From: Schistosoma haematobium | Lineage: Eukaryota; Platyhelminthes; Trematoda; Strigeidida; Schistosomatidae | Length of the DNA stretch: 64,000 bases | Assembly: GCF_000699445.3 (NCBI RefSeq) | Contig: NC_067195.1 | Span: 11,336,287 to 11,400,286 of the forward strand | Reading direction: 5' to 3' | The notes under the pieces: model-generated | Told to the model about the DNA's origin: nothing | What the model saw: the letters and a program-made list of their open reading frames with translations, nothing else | The model's database searches: none | Translations under genes and position numbers: made by a program | Shown: one piece after another, positions 34,641-46,092 of the stretch | Layout of the letters: every line of letters begins with the position of its first letter | How positions within the stretch are numbered: position 1 is the first letter of the stretch

Positions 34641-35011
34641 CAGTAGCCGTCGATAATCTTACAATACATGAAGGCCGGACATTCAGTGTTCATGGAAGCC
34701 CTTCATGACAAAAAATGTTAATAACATTTATAAAATTACCTCCTCCGTCTAATCCGCTGTGACGAACCGCTAGATGTTATACGGCCATGTCTCCAGCACA
34801 CAAATTTAATGTACGAGTTTTCATTTCTGCACAAATGCGAATCTCGAACTACATAATGACAGTAAGTTGATCTTTCATAATTTGTGATAGCGGACTTCAA
34901 CGCTTCAATCGATGGGAACGCAACGAGAAACAACGTTGTCAAAAAGACTTCCTCTATTTCTGTTACGTGAGAAACAACAGCGCTTGTACTAGGCACGTTA
35001 CTGTCCTCCAT
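34641..35011 (-). pseudogene. Mutator-like (MULE) transposase N-terminal fragment, two exons
   Basis: The minus strand begins at ATG 35011 (MEDSNVPSTSAVV). It encodes FPSIEALKSAITNYERSTYC and NSYIKFVCWRHGR, the pattern of the FAR1/FLYWCH-like zinc domain at the N-terminus of MULE transposases such as schistosome Curupira elements. A 39-bp intron (34701-34739; GTAATT...GAAG) splits an Arg codon. Exon 2 continues with NTECPAFMYCKIIDGYWTVV, the second half of the same domain, and then dissolves into an Asn-coding (AAT)n run. The catalytic core is missing. The frame is also open upstream of the chosen ATG, but that part looks non-coding. Confidence 0.65.
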
Positions 35012-35257
35012 AATGATGATTAAAATGTACTTCGTCGACAAGTACTGATGTTTTATAGCAATCACACAAAACATAACTAACAAATTAAAAACGAACTTCA
35101 AAACTAGCCATTTCATTGGACGAAACGGGATGAAAAATATTGCAATTTTGGGTTGAAAAAACATTTTTAAAAAGGGTGGGTGGGGGTTTTTTAAAAAAAA
35201 TTGCCGTGGGGCAAATGAATTTCCAAGAGAGGAGCTGATATAGCATCAGATCATCAC

Positions 35258-35959
35258 TTGCTGGTCGTCAAGATGAAATTGAAACTCAAGCAGTACTGGA
35301 CAACGGAGCGGACAGTATCACAAAAGTTCAATACGGCCTTTCTCCAGGATACTAGCAAACTCAACAAATTCAAGATAGTCCTCAGCAATAAGTTCCAGGC
35401 CTTTCATGATCTACTCAATGGAGAAGGAACTACTATGGAGAGCATCTGGAAGGGGATCAAAGAGGCAATCACTTCAACATGTCATGAGGTCCTGGGTCAC
35501 AAGAAGCACCATCACAAGGAATAGATCACTGTTGATACACTGGATAAGATTCAAGAAAGGAGGAACAAGAAGGCAGCGATCAATACCAGCCGAACAAGAG
35601 CAGAAAAAGCCAAGGCACAAGCTGAATACACGGAAATAAACAAACAAGTGAAGAGGAGCATCAGAACTGACAAACGTAAATATGTGGAAGATTTAGCAAC
35701 GACGGCAGAAAAAGCTGCAAGAGAAGAAAACATGAGACAACCGTATGACACGACAAAAAAACTCTCTGGAAATCAACGTAAACCGGAGCGACCAGTGAAA
35801 AGCAAGGAAGGCAAGGTAATCACCAGCATTGAAGAGCAACAAAACAGGTGGGTAGAACACTTCAAAGAACTCTTGAATCGACCAGCCTCACCGAACCCAC
35901 CCCAATATCCAAGCAGCACCCACAGACCTCCCAATCAATGTTGGTCCACAAACAATTGA
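35258..35959 (+). pseudogene. SR2-like endonuclease end and linker
   Basis: One frame, interrupted by TAG at 35522-35524, encodes the last endonuclease strand (QYWTTERTVSQKFNTAF) and a basic linker with INKQVKRSIRTDKRKYVEDL and QPYDTTKKLSGNQRKPERPV. It continues to RWVEHFKELLNRPASPNPP. At the C-run near 35895-35905 the coding frame shifts to that of the RT, consistent with one extra base. Confidence 0.8.
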
Positions 35960-37466
35960 AGAAATCAGCATGGTCACCAGACAAATCAAGAGTGGCAAAG
36001 CGGCAGGACCAGACAACATTCCAGCAGAGGCACTGAAAGCAGACGTAGCGGCAACTGCAAGGATACTCCACATTCTCTTCAGCAAGATTTGGGATGAGGA
36101 ACAAGTACTAACAGACTGGAAAGAATACCTGATCAAGATACCAAAGAAGGGCGTTCTCAGCAAGTGTGATAACTACAGAGTCATCACTCCTCTCTCAATA
36201 CCAGGAAAAGTCTTCAACATAGTACTGTTAAGCAAAATGAAGGACTCCGTAGACACCCAAGTTCGTGACAAACAGGCTGGATTCCATAAGGACCAATCGT
36301 GTACAGACCCAATCGCAACTCTACGGATCATTGTGGAACAATCAATTGAATGGAATTCATCACTCTACATCAACTTCATTGACTACAAAAAAGCATTTGA
36401 TAGCGTGGATAGAACAACACTATGGAAGCTTCTTCGATACCACGGCGTGCCTCAGAAGATAGTCAATATCATACGGAATCCCTATGATGGATTAAACTGC
36501 AAAATTGTGCATGGAGGACAATTGACAGACTCGTTCGAGGTAAAGACCGGTGTCAGGCAAGGTTGCTTACTCTCACCCTTTCTCTTTCTCCTGGTGATCG
36601 ACTGGATCATGAAGACGTCAACGTCTGAAGGGAAGCGCGGGATACAATGGACATCTAGGATGCAGTTGGATGATCTAGACTTCGCAGATGATCTGGCCCT
36701 TCTATCCCAAACGCAACAACAGATGCAGGAGAAGACGAACAGTGTAGCAGCAGCCTCAGTAGCAGTAGATCTCAATATACACAAAGGGAAAAGCAAGATT
36801 CTCCGATACAACACAGCATGCACCAATCCAGTCACAATTGACGGAGAAGATTTGGAAGATGTAAAAACCTTTACATAGTTGAGCAGCATCATTGATGAAC
36901 ATGGTGGATCTGATGCAGATGTGAAAGCGCGGATCGGTAAAGCAAGAGCAGCATATTTACAAATGAAGAACATCTGGAACTCAAAGCAACTGTCAACCAA
37001 CACCAAGGTCAGGATTTTTAATACAAATGTGAAGACAGTTCTACTGTATGGGGCAGAAACCTGGAGAACTACAAAAGCCATCATCCAGAAAATACAGGTG
37101 TTTATCAACAATTGTCTACGCAAAATACTTCAGATCCATTGGCCGGACACTATTAGCAACAACGTACTGTGGGAGAGAACAAACCAGATCCCAGCGGAGG
37201 AAGAAATTAGGAAGAAGCGCTGGAAGTGGATAGGACACACATTGAGGAAAGCACCCAACTGCGTCACAAGACAAGCCCTCACATGGAATCCTCAAGGCCA
37301 AAGGAAAAGAGGAAGACCAAAGAACACGTTACGCCGAGAAATGGAAATAGACATGAGAAAAATGAACAAGAATTGGAGGGAACTAGAAAAGAAGGCCCAG
37401 GACAGAGTGGGTTGGAGAATGCTGGTCAGCGGCCTATGCTCCATTGGGAGTAACAGGCGTAAGTAA
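35906..37466 (+). pseudogene. SR2-like reverse transcriptase and C-terminal region
   Basis: After the shift the frame reads IQAAPTDLPINVGPQTIEEI, then VTRQIKSGKAAGPDNIPAEA and an NYRVITPLS block. FIDYKKAFDSVDR is motif A with the catalytic Asp, VRQGCLLSPFLFLL is motif B, and LDFADDLALLS is motif C. TAG at 36876-36878 replaces the Tyr codon in FTYLSSIID-like text. The frame then continues to [12 protein letters not shown] and [26 protein letters not shown] block and the end [12 protein letters not shown] follow. Catalytic residues are intact, so few changes separate it from an active master. Confidence 0.85.
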
Positions 37467-37479
37467 GTAAGTACTCATA

Positions 37480-38780
37480 GTTCTTGCTTGAGCTCATAGA
37501 TGGTAAGACCTTCGGCTATTTTTAGGAGTTGGATACGAAGAAATCTAGGTAAATATGAATGAATCGTATATACAACCTTAAAATCAAACTGTGGGTTAGT
37601 AGAATGATTAAAATCTCATTCAGTGAATAATACAGGCTTTTTATTGCTTGCAGAATCCCTGTTATCCAAACGAAGACTATGAGTGCGTATCGAGCTTCAT
37701 TGGCAATGAATGAATGCACATGTACTAGTGCAGACAAGCACAAATGGGCAGTAGTGACTTTTGTCAGAAAGCCCTCTCATTCTTGAGCTTATTTTTCATC
37801 ATGCATCATTTTGATATGCCTAGACTCACTCAACTTATCATACACTGACCCAGTCTGCTGAGCATGTGCAATTGAAACTCACAATCCTATATAGAATCAA
37901 TTTCGGAAAATTCACATCTTTTGAAATGTGCAATACACTTAAATCTATTGAATTAGGACCGAACATCCATTAATTTGTGAAAAAGTGTGGCCAATAATAA
38001 ATGTCAGAGTTGTGTAACTCGATCACTTCCAAAATGAATGACCTCTGGGTTCATGCTTTACTACCGAGAAATCAAAAAACGCATCTGAAATTTTATCACC
38101 AGGGCTGACAGTATTTTCATATGCCTCGTGTATTTAATTCATTGAAATAAAATGGGAACTCACTTTAATTGCGATCCAGACTTTCACATCTTAATACAAC
38201 TGAATATATCAGCAACATGCGGTTTACTCTAATACGTCGACCTGTGTTTATTTTTTTAAGGTGTTTTTTAAAAGATATGAAACAATTTCAAAATAATTCT
38301 CATTACGAACTGGTAACCGTAATGTATATACATATATGTCGGGCGTCATCCGTTTTATGTCGGATTGCTTTCAAAATTTCATTCTTTCAACTGCATTCAC
38401 GAAAACGAGCATTCTATTTCACCTTTATTATTGATAACGTTAGACTCTCTTTTTAAATTTGAAATCTAAGATTCTTCTGGGATACATAAATAGCTTATTC
38501 ATGAAAATAATAATAACACATAAATGACATTCACAATCTAGTTAGCCGGCTATTTATTTTGTCTTTCTGCACATGAAAGATGAAAACAAATATTTTTTTG
38601 TTTGCTTTTAATAAATTGGAAGCTTGATAGTGTCATCGAAATCATGGGTTGTTGAAAAATCTTGATTTCTATTACATTCTATTAACTAGTAACGATTTAG
38701 GCTTCTTCCCAGAAAAAACTGATAAATTTATTGAATGAGACTGTCAAACGATCTAACTTGAATCGCTAAGAATTAAGGGT
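37480..38780. other. AT-rich DNA without recognised genes
   Basis: No supportable gene or repeat; open frames are short. Confidence 0.4.
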
Positions 38781-39010
38781 AGTTGAAGGTAGTCGACAAG
38801 TAACCCCGCTTGACACAAGTTTCATGCTAATTATCAGCTATCAATAAGACCCACTTATACTCTTCACCAAACCACGGGATTCGAACTTATGTCACTCGAT
38901 TTCACAGTTTAAGACGTTACCAATGAGTCAGTCGGTATGCTATTGATATGTTGTAGGCCTGAGACACGTACAACTGATTGATCGCAGATTAGTGACTGAT
39001 TTCGTGTTTG
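38780..39010 (-). repeat. Family B tRNA-headed hammerhead repeat
   Basis: The minus strand reads CTGACTCATTGGTAACGTCT (A box region), AAGTTCGAATCCC (B box), a decayed hammerhead (CTGATAA...GCATGAAAC) and the family tail GTCGACTACCTTCAACTACC. The core deviates from CTGANGA and helix III is not palindromic, so it is an old copy. Confidence 0.7.
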
Positions 39011-39019
39011 TTTAGTCTT

Positions 39020-39815
39020 TTAGTACTGATAGAATTATATAAGATCAAATCAGTTCCTACAAGTTTACAAGTACTCCTTGTTGATGAGTTTTGCAACGTC
39101 GTTGATCTGTCTACCCACTTTTGGTGCTTAGGGTACTTGTCTAATCTAGATTAAGACCTTGACGCGATAGGCTGACCGGCTTAACCTTGAGGCTAGTACG
39201 CGTGAGTTCGAAGTGGGGTAGAGAGAAGAAAGTTATTCTATCACCTGATTGGCTGAAAAGCACGCGAGTGAGAGAAGACAAGTCAACTGGAACACAACTC
39301 GATCTACTCCCAATCCCGATCTGGTTCCCGATTTCAGATTAGTGTAAGAGTGAAATCAGTTTCTCATTGATGACCTTCTTTGTGATTTATTGTCTTCGTA
39401 AGTTTTGTCGTCTTTATTTGTTCATCCATCCCTGCTGAAATTCTTGTTCTAATGATATCTGACTATCAGGTTATTTGACCTATTTCGTATGGGCAGTGTA
39501 ACGCATTCTATCAACTTCTAGTTTCAATTGTCAGACTTTCATACTTTTACTACTATGTTAATACAAATTGTTCTCAATCACCCCATTATTAGATGCAAGT
39601 GTATCATTTTATGTGCTTACTGAGTCGTTGAATTACATTCGATTTTGTTCTTTTCTATTCTAGATCCTCTCTCACACAAACTGCTCTTTACATCCTCCGT
39701 GTACCTTCAGAACAGACGCGAACCTATCAAAAGCTAAACATTGTGGCTGATAGAATTGATCTACGTCGATTTGCCTATTGATTACTGATCGATCTGAATA
39801 TCATAGTTTAAGAAG
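39020..39815. other. Unassigned DNA with a GC-richer patch
   Basis: The part from 39160 to 39320 is less AT-rich and contains ACGCGTGAGTTCGAAG. It may be another tRNA-derived or LTR fragment, but nothing can be assigned. Confidence 0.3.
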
Positions 39816-39821
39816 TCTTCT

Positions 39822-40737
39822 TACTTAATTACGCCGGTTACTCCTATTGGAGGAGCATAGGCCGCCAACCAGCATTCCCATCCAACTCTGTCCTGGGACA
39901 TCCCTTTTCCAGCTCTTTACATTTGTTATTCATCCTTTTCATATCTGATTGTATTTCCCGACGTAATGTGTTCTTTGGCCTTCCACTTTTCCACTTCTCT
40001 TCACTATTCCAAGTCAGCGCTTGTCTCGTGATGCAGTTTGATGGTTTCCTCAATGAGTGTACTATCCATTTCCATCGTCTTTTCCTAATTTCCTCCTCAG
40101 CTGGAAGCTGACTTGTTCTCTTCCACAGAAGGCTGCTGCTGATGATATCCGGCCAACGGACATTGAGTATCTTACACAGACAATTGTTTATAAAGACTAG
40201 TACATTTTCGATTATGGTTGTGGTAGTTCACCAAGTTTCAGCTCCATACATTAGAACAGTCTTGACGTTCGTATTGAGGATTCTAACTTTGATATTAGTT
40301 GACAGTTGTTTTGAGTTCCATATGTTCTTCAACTGTGGGAATGCTGTTCATGCTTTGTCAATCCTCACATTTACGTCTGCATCTGATTCTCCTTGTTTAT
40401 CGGTGATGCAGTTCAGGTACGTGAAAGATTCCACATCTTCCAGAGTTTCTCCATCAAGTGTGATTGGATTGGTGTTCTCCATGTTGTATTTGACAATCTT
40501 GCTTTTGTCTCTGTGTGTGTTGAAGCCTACAGATGCATAAGCTGCTGCTGCACTAGTTTTCTTCATCTGCATTTGTTCGTCTGTATGGGATGGGAGGGCT
40601 AGGTCATCTGCGAAGTTCGAATCGTCCAAATGGATCTGAGTTGTCCATTATGTTTCGTGTTTTCCCTCAGATATCAAGGTCTTCATAATCTAGTCGACCA
40701 CAAGAAGAAAGAGAAAGAGGTAGTGTAGGCAGCCTTT
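39822..40737 (-). pseudogene. SR2-like retrotransposon fragment (RT end to 3' tail)
   Basis: On the minus strand the fragment runs from the motif B region (near 40735) through FADDLALPSHT and AAAAYASVGFNTHRDKSKIV. It continues through LDGETLEDVESFTYLN to the [19 protein letters not shown] and GWRPM end. The 3' tail lies at ~39822-39832. Frameshifts and stops are present. Its 5' end joins a family A hammerhead in the opposite orientation. Confidence 0.85.
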
Positions 40738-40870
40738 TCTGCTGAGGAGTCCCACGCTAGGACGAAACGGCCATCCAGTGCTTCCAGGTTTTCCATGGTG
40801 GTCTAGCTTCAATTGACTCATGATTTTAACCTGTGAAATTTCTAAAAAATTCTCCACAAAACCACTTCTG
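40738..40870 (+). repeat. Family A hammerhead repeat, hammerhead and tail only
   Basis: It begins at CTGCTGAGGAGTCCC, with core CTGAGGA and GAAAC intact and helix III ACGGCCAT (one base off the palindrome). The tail follows (TTCCATGGTGGTCTAGC...). The tRNA head and the 5' strand of stem I are absent because the sequence abuts the SR2 fragment. Confidence 0.8.
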
Positions 40871-40874
40871 AAAA

Positions 40875-41459
40875 TAAAAATTTGTTACAGCTCTAAAAAA
40901 ATATTAACACAGGTCATTAAGTTACAATGCTAGATCATAAGACCTAATTGTTGAAAATGTAACTGGATTATTATCATTGGATATTTTAGCTCATGTTTGA
41001 ATAATTGATGTATACACTTAGGTTGATTCCAGCTAACTATACGATTATACTATATATTAACTGAGGCAAGGATTGTAAGAAAGAAAGATTAGTTCAGCGA
41101 AGAGTTCTCTTTTCGGCGAATTCATTTTCAAAGCTGTACAATCGCAAATATACATACTTATTTTTACAGGGTGATAATAATACTGATAATAAACTTCTGT
41201 TATACATGGTGACAGTGAGGTTAAATAAACAACGGTATTAGAAAAAATTTTTTTTAAACAAGGAAAGTTTGATAGTTAATGGCTTAAGTATTCATCGGAT
41301 AAGGATGGCTCAGCATGATAAAATAACAGAGATGAAATGTAATCGGAATGATCGTGGAAATAAAAACAAACCGGTTGGGGGTAGAAGATTTGAAGGGAAG
41401 ATGGAAGGTGAAGCAGGTGGCTGTAAAGGAACAAGAGTATGAAGAAAGAGAAAAAAAAT
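40875..41459. other. AT-rich DNA; possible PLE-2 3' flank
   Basis: No gene was seen. The minus strand continues downstream of the PLE-2 end at 41460, so part may be its 3' untranslated region. Confidence 0.35.
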
Positions 41460-41690
41460 TTATTTCATTAAGACCATGGTAAAAGAAGAGGTTGTACCAG
41501 TCTCTTTTGTACACATAATTCTGGTTTTTCAAAATGTATGGCTATTGCCTCGGCAATGCAAAGAAGATGCAGTCTAATTGTCTTAGGAAGGCTTCTACTT
41601 ACCTTGTAGATTACTTTGAACGCAGAGTCTGTCTTGATTGAGTGACCTGTGTTCACAAGGTGTTCGAATGTAACCAACAAATTAAATCAG
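41460..41690 (-). pseudogene. PLE-2-type C-terminal fragment
   Basis: The minus strand encodes FEHLVNTGHSIKTDSAFKVI and YKVSRSLPKTIRLHLL followed by AEAIAIHFEKPELCVQKRLV. This aligns with HLIDSNHS...VVYTVYSNIPRLLRIQLL of the PLE-2 relic at 29660-29815 and extends beyond it. It is better preserved than that copy. Confidence 0.7.
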
Positions 41691-42279
41691 TCTCCACAAA
41701 ATCACTTCAATTTAACTGTACAACCGTTAGCTCAATAGTGATTTATTTCACAATGTTCCTGAAGTTCTGTTGAGAGGTTTTATGACTACTAATTGGTTCA
41801 GATATAACTTGAGTGACTTCATTATCATTAATTACATTCGATAATCGTCTGGCTATAGATTACAATTTCACTGGAGTTGAAAATGTGCACCAATGGATAC
41901 CAAACCAGTTGTTCTATTGGTTAAACGATTGTCGTGAGATATAAAGGTCCAGAAGTAGTTCATTAGCGTGTTATCAGAACGGAATTAAACAAAAATACAC
42001 TGAACCATTTGTTAGAATAAGTGAAGAAGTCGTAAAGATTTTGCATGTGTATTTACTACTTAGATTCACACTCAACTGACCACTTAAAAACTTAAATACA
42101 TTTATACTCTCAAACAAATTCCCTATGCTTATTCAACAGTAATCTTTTTTTCAGTTCGAGTTTACAAATGAAAATACATTTTTGTATTTGAACAGTTGAT
42201 TTTTAAATAGTTTTGTGACGCACGAACATATTTACATACTGTAGGTTCACGATTATATATAATGTCATTCGATGTGTGT

Positions 42280-42520
42280 TAAGTGATTGGAGATAGTTAA
42301 CAGGATACCCTGGATGTATGTTTCATACCAGTTAGTACATGTCAGCATGGCGTACCTATAATTTTGATCACTGAGTGCTGACTGAATTCTGTCGAACAAG
42401 TCAAGTCCCTCATATTATTGGCCATAAAGATACTTGGTCGATGGGACTCGATTAACGCTTAAAGTACTAGATGAATAAGACATTGGTTACTAATCTGTGA
42501 TCAATCTGTTGTACTATTTC
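42280..42520 (-). repeat. Family B hammerhead repeat, diverged
   Basis: The minus strand has a weak B box (AATCGAGTCCC), then CTGACATGTAC and TATGAAAC (hammerhead remnants), CATCCAGGGTATCCTG, and the tail AACTATCTCCAATC. Order and wording agree with family B at 17080-17160 and 50830-50900, but pairing is mostly lost. Confidence 0.55.
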
Positions 42521-42529
42521 TCGAGTATA

Positions 42530-43091
42530 TCTATATACTTATGTTATATCTTGAGATTGCTGACCAATATCACGTGCTAAGTCACCAATCTGAGTCATAA
42601 TCTGGTCTATTTAGTGTCTACTCTTTAATTTATAGATTAATGTCTTGGTCAATTACACGCCCGACCAAAAGTCAGCAATCAGTCTCTAGTAGAGTTATAT
42701 TTCAAACAGATGTGGTTTAGATACAGATATATTGGACTTCACCTCACCATAAAATGAAAGTGAAAATTACATATACACAGGCCAAAAGTGGCTGTGGATA
42801 CGGGAGACTACAAATAATAGACTGACAACGAGGTGCGAATAGTAAGCCTTATGACAGTAATGAGGTGAAGGCTTACGACAAACGGAATACACTAATATAA
42901 TAATAATTATGTCATGAAAATAAATCTAATAATGATAATCCATAAATTAGTTCTGGGAGTTACCGTTCTTAAAATCTTCGTTCTGATGTAACAGCATATA
43001 TGTCGATAGTCTACCAAACTTTGTTTAATTCTAATATTGAGCCAAAAACAAATTTGTAATAATGCTAATTTTCGTCCAGTCATGTGTTACG

Positions 43092-43140
<49 letters not shown>

Positions 43141-44930
43141 TGTTCCAACTGATTAGTGTACACTTGGATCTTATTCAAACTCAATATCTTTAATTCAGTG
43201 CATTGAAAATGATTGATAATTTTTTCAGTGGTGAAATTCACAGATTTCAAGTTTTTAGTTAATTACTTCATACACATAAGTATGCATACTGAACTGAACT
43301 ATATGTAGTTTTTACATAGTTCCATTCATGACATTACTTAAAAAATCTCACTAATTTAATAATGTACAATAATTTAAATGTTGTCTATGAAGTAGATTTC
43401 GACCACTATCTGTGATTCAAATTGGTTAAGCTAGAGAAAATTCTATAAATTATACTTTAATGATTAAGTGAACGAACTTTTAAATGTTGAAGTGAAAGAA
43501 AAGAGTGTTGATCAATAGATGGTATGCAATGTAACGAGTTGAGATGGAGTGATGGTTTTTGACGATATTTAACTATTGACATAAACTCTACTTCCTAAAT
43601 GAAATCATATCACAAAACAACACAGATATGAAGTAGAATAGAGTTTCTGTCCATTAAAATAGACACTCTTCTGTGCAATATACGAACTCTAAGGAAACAT
43701 GACAATGTGTTATGGATGAATGAAGAATATCTATTTCTAAGATCATTCGTAATTCAATAAATTATGACTGTTGCCTATCATATTGGAAGAAGAAAATATG
43801 TTAAAAGGTTATATGGATATGTTTTTTATTACTGGTAAGTAACACTCAACACAACTGCTGACAGCTATGGAATTAGGAAAAAATAACTGAAAAGAAAATT
43901 GCGTACTAACTTGAAACTTCACAAGAATAACCTCGGAATTGATTTTCAGAAATTTGAAGTACAAGCTGTAAAACTTTGATCAAAAAGTCCCAATATCATA
44001 AACTAACAGAACTTTAACCGTGGAGTACTGTATTTTGAAGTATTAAATGAATGGTATCATGCTCGCTGCATAATCTGAAAGTCCAATTTTACAGACCAAA
44101 TTATTGATGATTTTCGTCTTGATTTCACGACAGAAATTAAATTGTGTCCTAAAAACACTAGAGTTAATTGTCCATTTGAATCAAATGTAAATACAGCACT
44201 TGTTCAGTGAGTACATTTTATACCAATGTTATGAGTTATATTTTGACCAAGGATTTCTATTCATCACTATGACATCAAACATGTCTTGGTGATTAAAATA
44301 AACTTTAAATGAGCGTTCAACAACAGAAATTATCTGATTGGTTATTACTTCACAACTTATTATCAACAATGAAATCAGTGTAAAAGATCTCATGGTATGA
44401 AATATCCAAATCAATCGGATGTCTAGATGTCTGTTAATTCTGATCTAAACATTAACCACCTAGATTCTTAAAACAGTTCAAGAGGACGAATAATTTATAT
44501 CCATAATGACGAATTTATGTGCCATTTCTCGATTTACAGACAGAATAGCTTATAATGGACTTTAATAGACTCATTAATTATGTAAAATCCGTTTATGTGC
44601 AATATCGTTATTCATTTGCTATTTCTTTACAGAATCTGTGTTCTGATTGGCTAACTGCTAGTTGAAATTTGTCGCCGTTTCATAAGCTCATCTTTGTATA
44701 CTCTAACCACAGCAAGAAATTAGTTTTCTTATTTCAAAAAACCGCGTTCAACTAATTCGGTAGAATAACTTATACATATTTAACATATCCATCTTTAAAA
44801 TTGCATTTGTTTCTGCTGAATTGAATAAAATTGTGTGAATTTCAGTACAGATTCCGTCAAAGTTCTAATTTTACTCGACCTACTTCGATTATATATAACA
44901 CTGACTGTTTGTAATGACGTTATTATAAAC
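42530..44930. other. AT-rich DNA with a (TA)n run
   Basis: A (TA)n microsatellite lies at about 43094-43133. No gene was recognised on either strand. Confidence 0.45.
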
Positions 44931-44934
44931 AGAG

Positions 44935-45125
44935 ACGGATGGTGGCTAGCAGTGGAATCTAGGGCGTGCATTTGTTCCTACTTAGGACTCATGGGTCGTA
45001 TATAGCCCCATCCCAGACTTGATGTTCACTCAGGGACTCAAACCCAGTATATTTTGCTCCAAATGTCATAGTGTTACTCATTTAACTGCTGAGTTCAGAG
45101 ACCCACTGGCTTGTGCAGTGGGGAA
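44935..45125 (-). repeat. Sm-alpha-like tRNA-headed hammerhead repeat
   Basis: The minus strand reads a head (B-box GGGTTTGAGTCCC at about 45033-45045), a linker, the hammerhead zone (44955-45000; ATGAGTCCTAAGTAGGA kept) and TAGATTCCACTGCTAGCCAC. This matches the published Sm-alpha pattern, in which TGGATTCCACTGCTAGCC follows the cut site. GAAA is changed to CAAA and stem I is disturbed, so activity is doubtful. Confidence 0.8.
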
Positions 45126-45299
45126 AAAGTTTAATTCATCTTTCCACTGATGTCGAGGACTGAGCAATTACACTTGTAAACACCAGTTGTAAGATCCAAA
45201 TAATAAATTTGTTATTCATCATTGCTTATATGTAAAAGTCAGCTCACTGTCTAACACTATTTTTTCTTGTTAGAACAATTCAGTTTGTATTATTATTTT

Positions 45300-45480
45300 T
45301 AGTTTGTGGTTGGCAGTAGAATACAACATGTTTGTTTAATCCTATTTCGAACTTGTTAATTGTATATCCCTACACACCAGTGCTAGTGGTTATAATGAGA
45401 CTCGGACTCAGTGTCTTTCACTTCAAACGACCGATGGACTATTTAATAGTCTACGGAGTCCGTTTAACCACTATTATGCT
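45300..45480 (-). repeat. Sm-alpha-like repeat, decayed
   Basis: The minus strand has a head with B box (GAGTCCGAGTCTC), a linker and tail (TCTACTGCCAACCAC) in the order of the neighbouring copy at 44935. Substitutions remove the hammerhead core. Confidence 0.55.
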
Positions 45481-45630
45481 CAACTGGTAAGATGATATCA
45501 GTATGAGTTTGTAATTCTGAATTGATGTTGACAGAGTATTAAATACACTACGACCGTACAGGGAGTTATAGACTACACTACATATAATATAGGCTTTTTC
45601 ATTTCTGTAGCTTTAAATAGATATTCCTTG

Positions 45631-46072
45631 ACAGATTAAAATCATGAGCCATTTGAAGCTAGACCACCATGGAAAACCCGGGAGCACTGGACGGCCGTTT
45701 CGTCCTAGTATGGGACTCCTCAGCAGTGCGCATCCACGATCCGCACCCAGCGGGATCCGACCTACTAATTCCGCGCGCGAGCACATAACCATTAGACCAC
45801 TGAGCCAGCATCCAACGGTGTTAATGTCTTACTTCAACCAATCCACGAAGTCGAGCCACCATATACCATTGTCTTCAGTGAGCTGATATCTCACAACAGA
45901 CCTGGTTGAACTCCACTGGTAACGGCTTCCCACTAGAACTCCAGGAGTATCTCTTGAACTCATTCACTAGTGAGCAGTTGATTATTATCAGAAGGGGTTT
46001 GTGGAGATTTTAGAAATTTCACAGGTTGAAATCATGAGTCAGTTAAAGCTAGCCCACCATGGAAAACCTGGA
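45631..46072 (-). repeat. Family A hammerhead unit, left arm of palindrome
   Basis: This is the reverse complement of 46093-46541 with few mismatches and one 7-nt gap. On the minus strand, from the centre outwards, it contains a tail, the 5' region, the tRNA-like head, a hammerhead (45729-45684) and a second tail. The 7-nt gap removes the middle of the B box (about 45767), so this copy probably cannot use its internal promoter. The hammerhead itself is intact. Confidence 0.9.
45684..45729 (-). ncRNA. Hammerhead ribozyme, family A (left arm)
   Basis: On the minus strand stem I pairs GCACTG with CAGTGC. The core is CTGAGGA, stem II pairs GTCC with GGAC, and GAAA follows. Helix III is the palindrome ACGGCCGT, and GTC precedes the predicted cut. 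All invariant hammerhead positions are present. Confidence 0.75.
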
Positions 46073-46092
46073 CGAAACGGCCGTCCAGTGCT
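46073..46092 (+). repeat. Palindrome centre: truncated hammerhead
   Basis: The 20-nt spacer CGAAACGGCCGTCCAGTGCT contains GAAAC, helix III ACGGCCGT, the GTC cut site and the 3' strand of stem I. It therefore is the downstream half of a hammerhead. It is read on the plus strand and belongs to the right arm's series. Confidence 0.8.

Larger units (their letters stand above)
35214..37470 (+). mobile_element. SR2-like (RTE clade) non-LTR retrotransposon, 5'-truncated
   Basis: This is the best SR2-like copy in the window. It starts within the apurinic-type endonuclease (DIASDHHLVVVKMKL, containing the conserved SDHxL block). It runs through the linker and RT and ends at GGCGTAAGTAAGTAAGTA. The GTAA tandem tail is the RTE-type 3' end. 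The 5' end abuts a G-rich/poly-T stretch (35170-35210). The coding sequence carries two stops and one frameshift, described under the CDS entries. Confidence 0.85.

Noticed and set aside
36482..37123. 213-codon minus-strand frame
   Set aside because: It lies opposite the SR2 reverse transcriptase, whose motifs are unambiguous.
43094..43133. (TA)n run as a replication origin or cruciform element
   Set aside because: A plain dinucleotide microsatellite is the simpler explanation.
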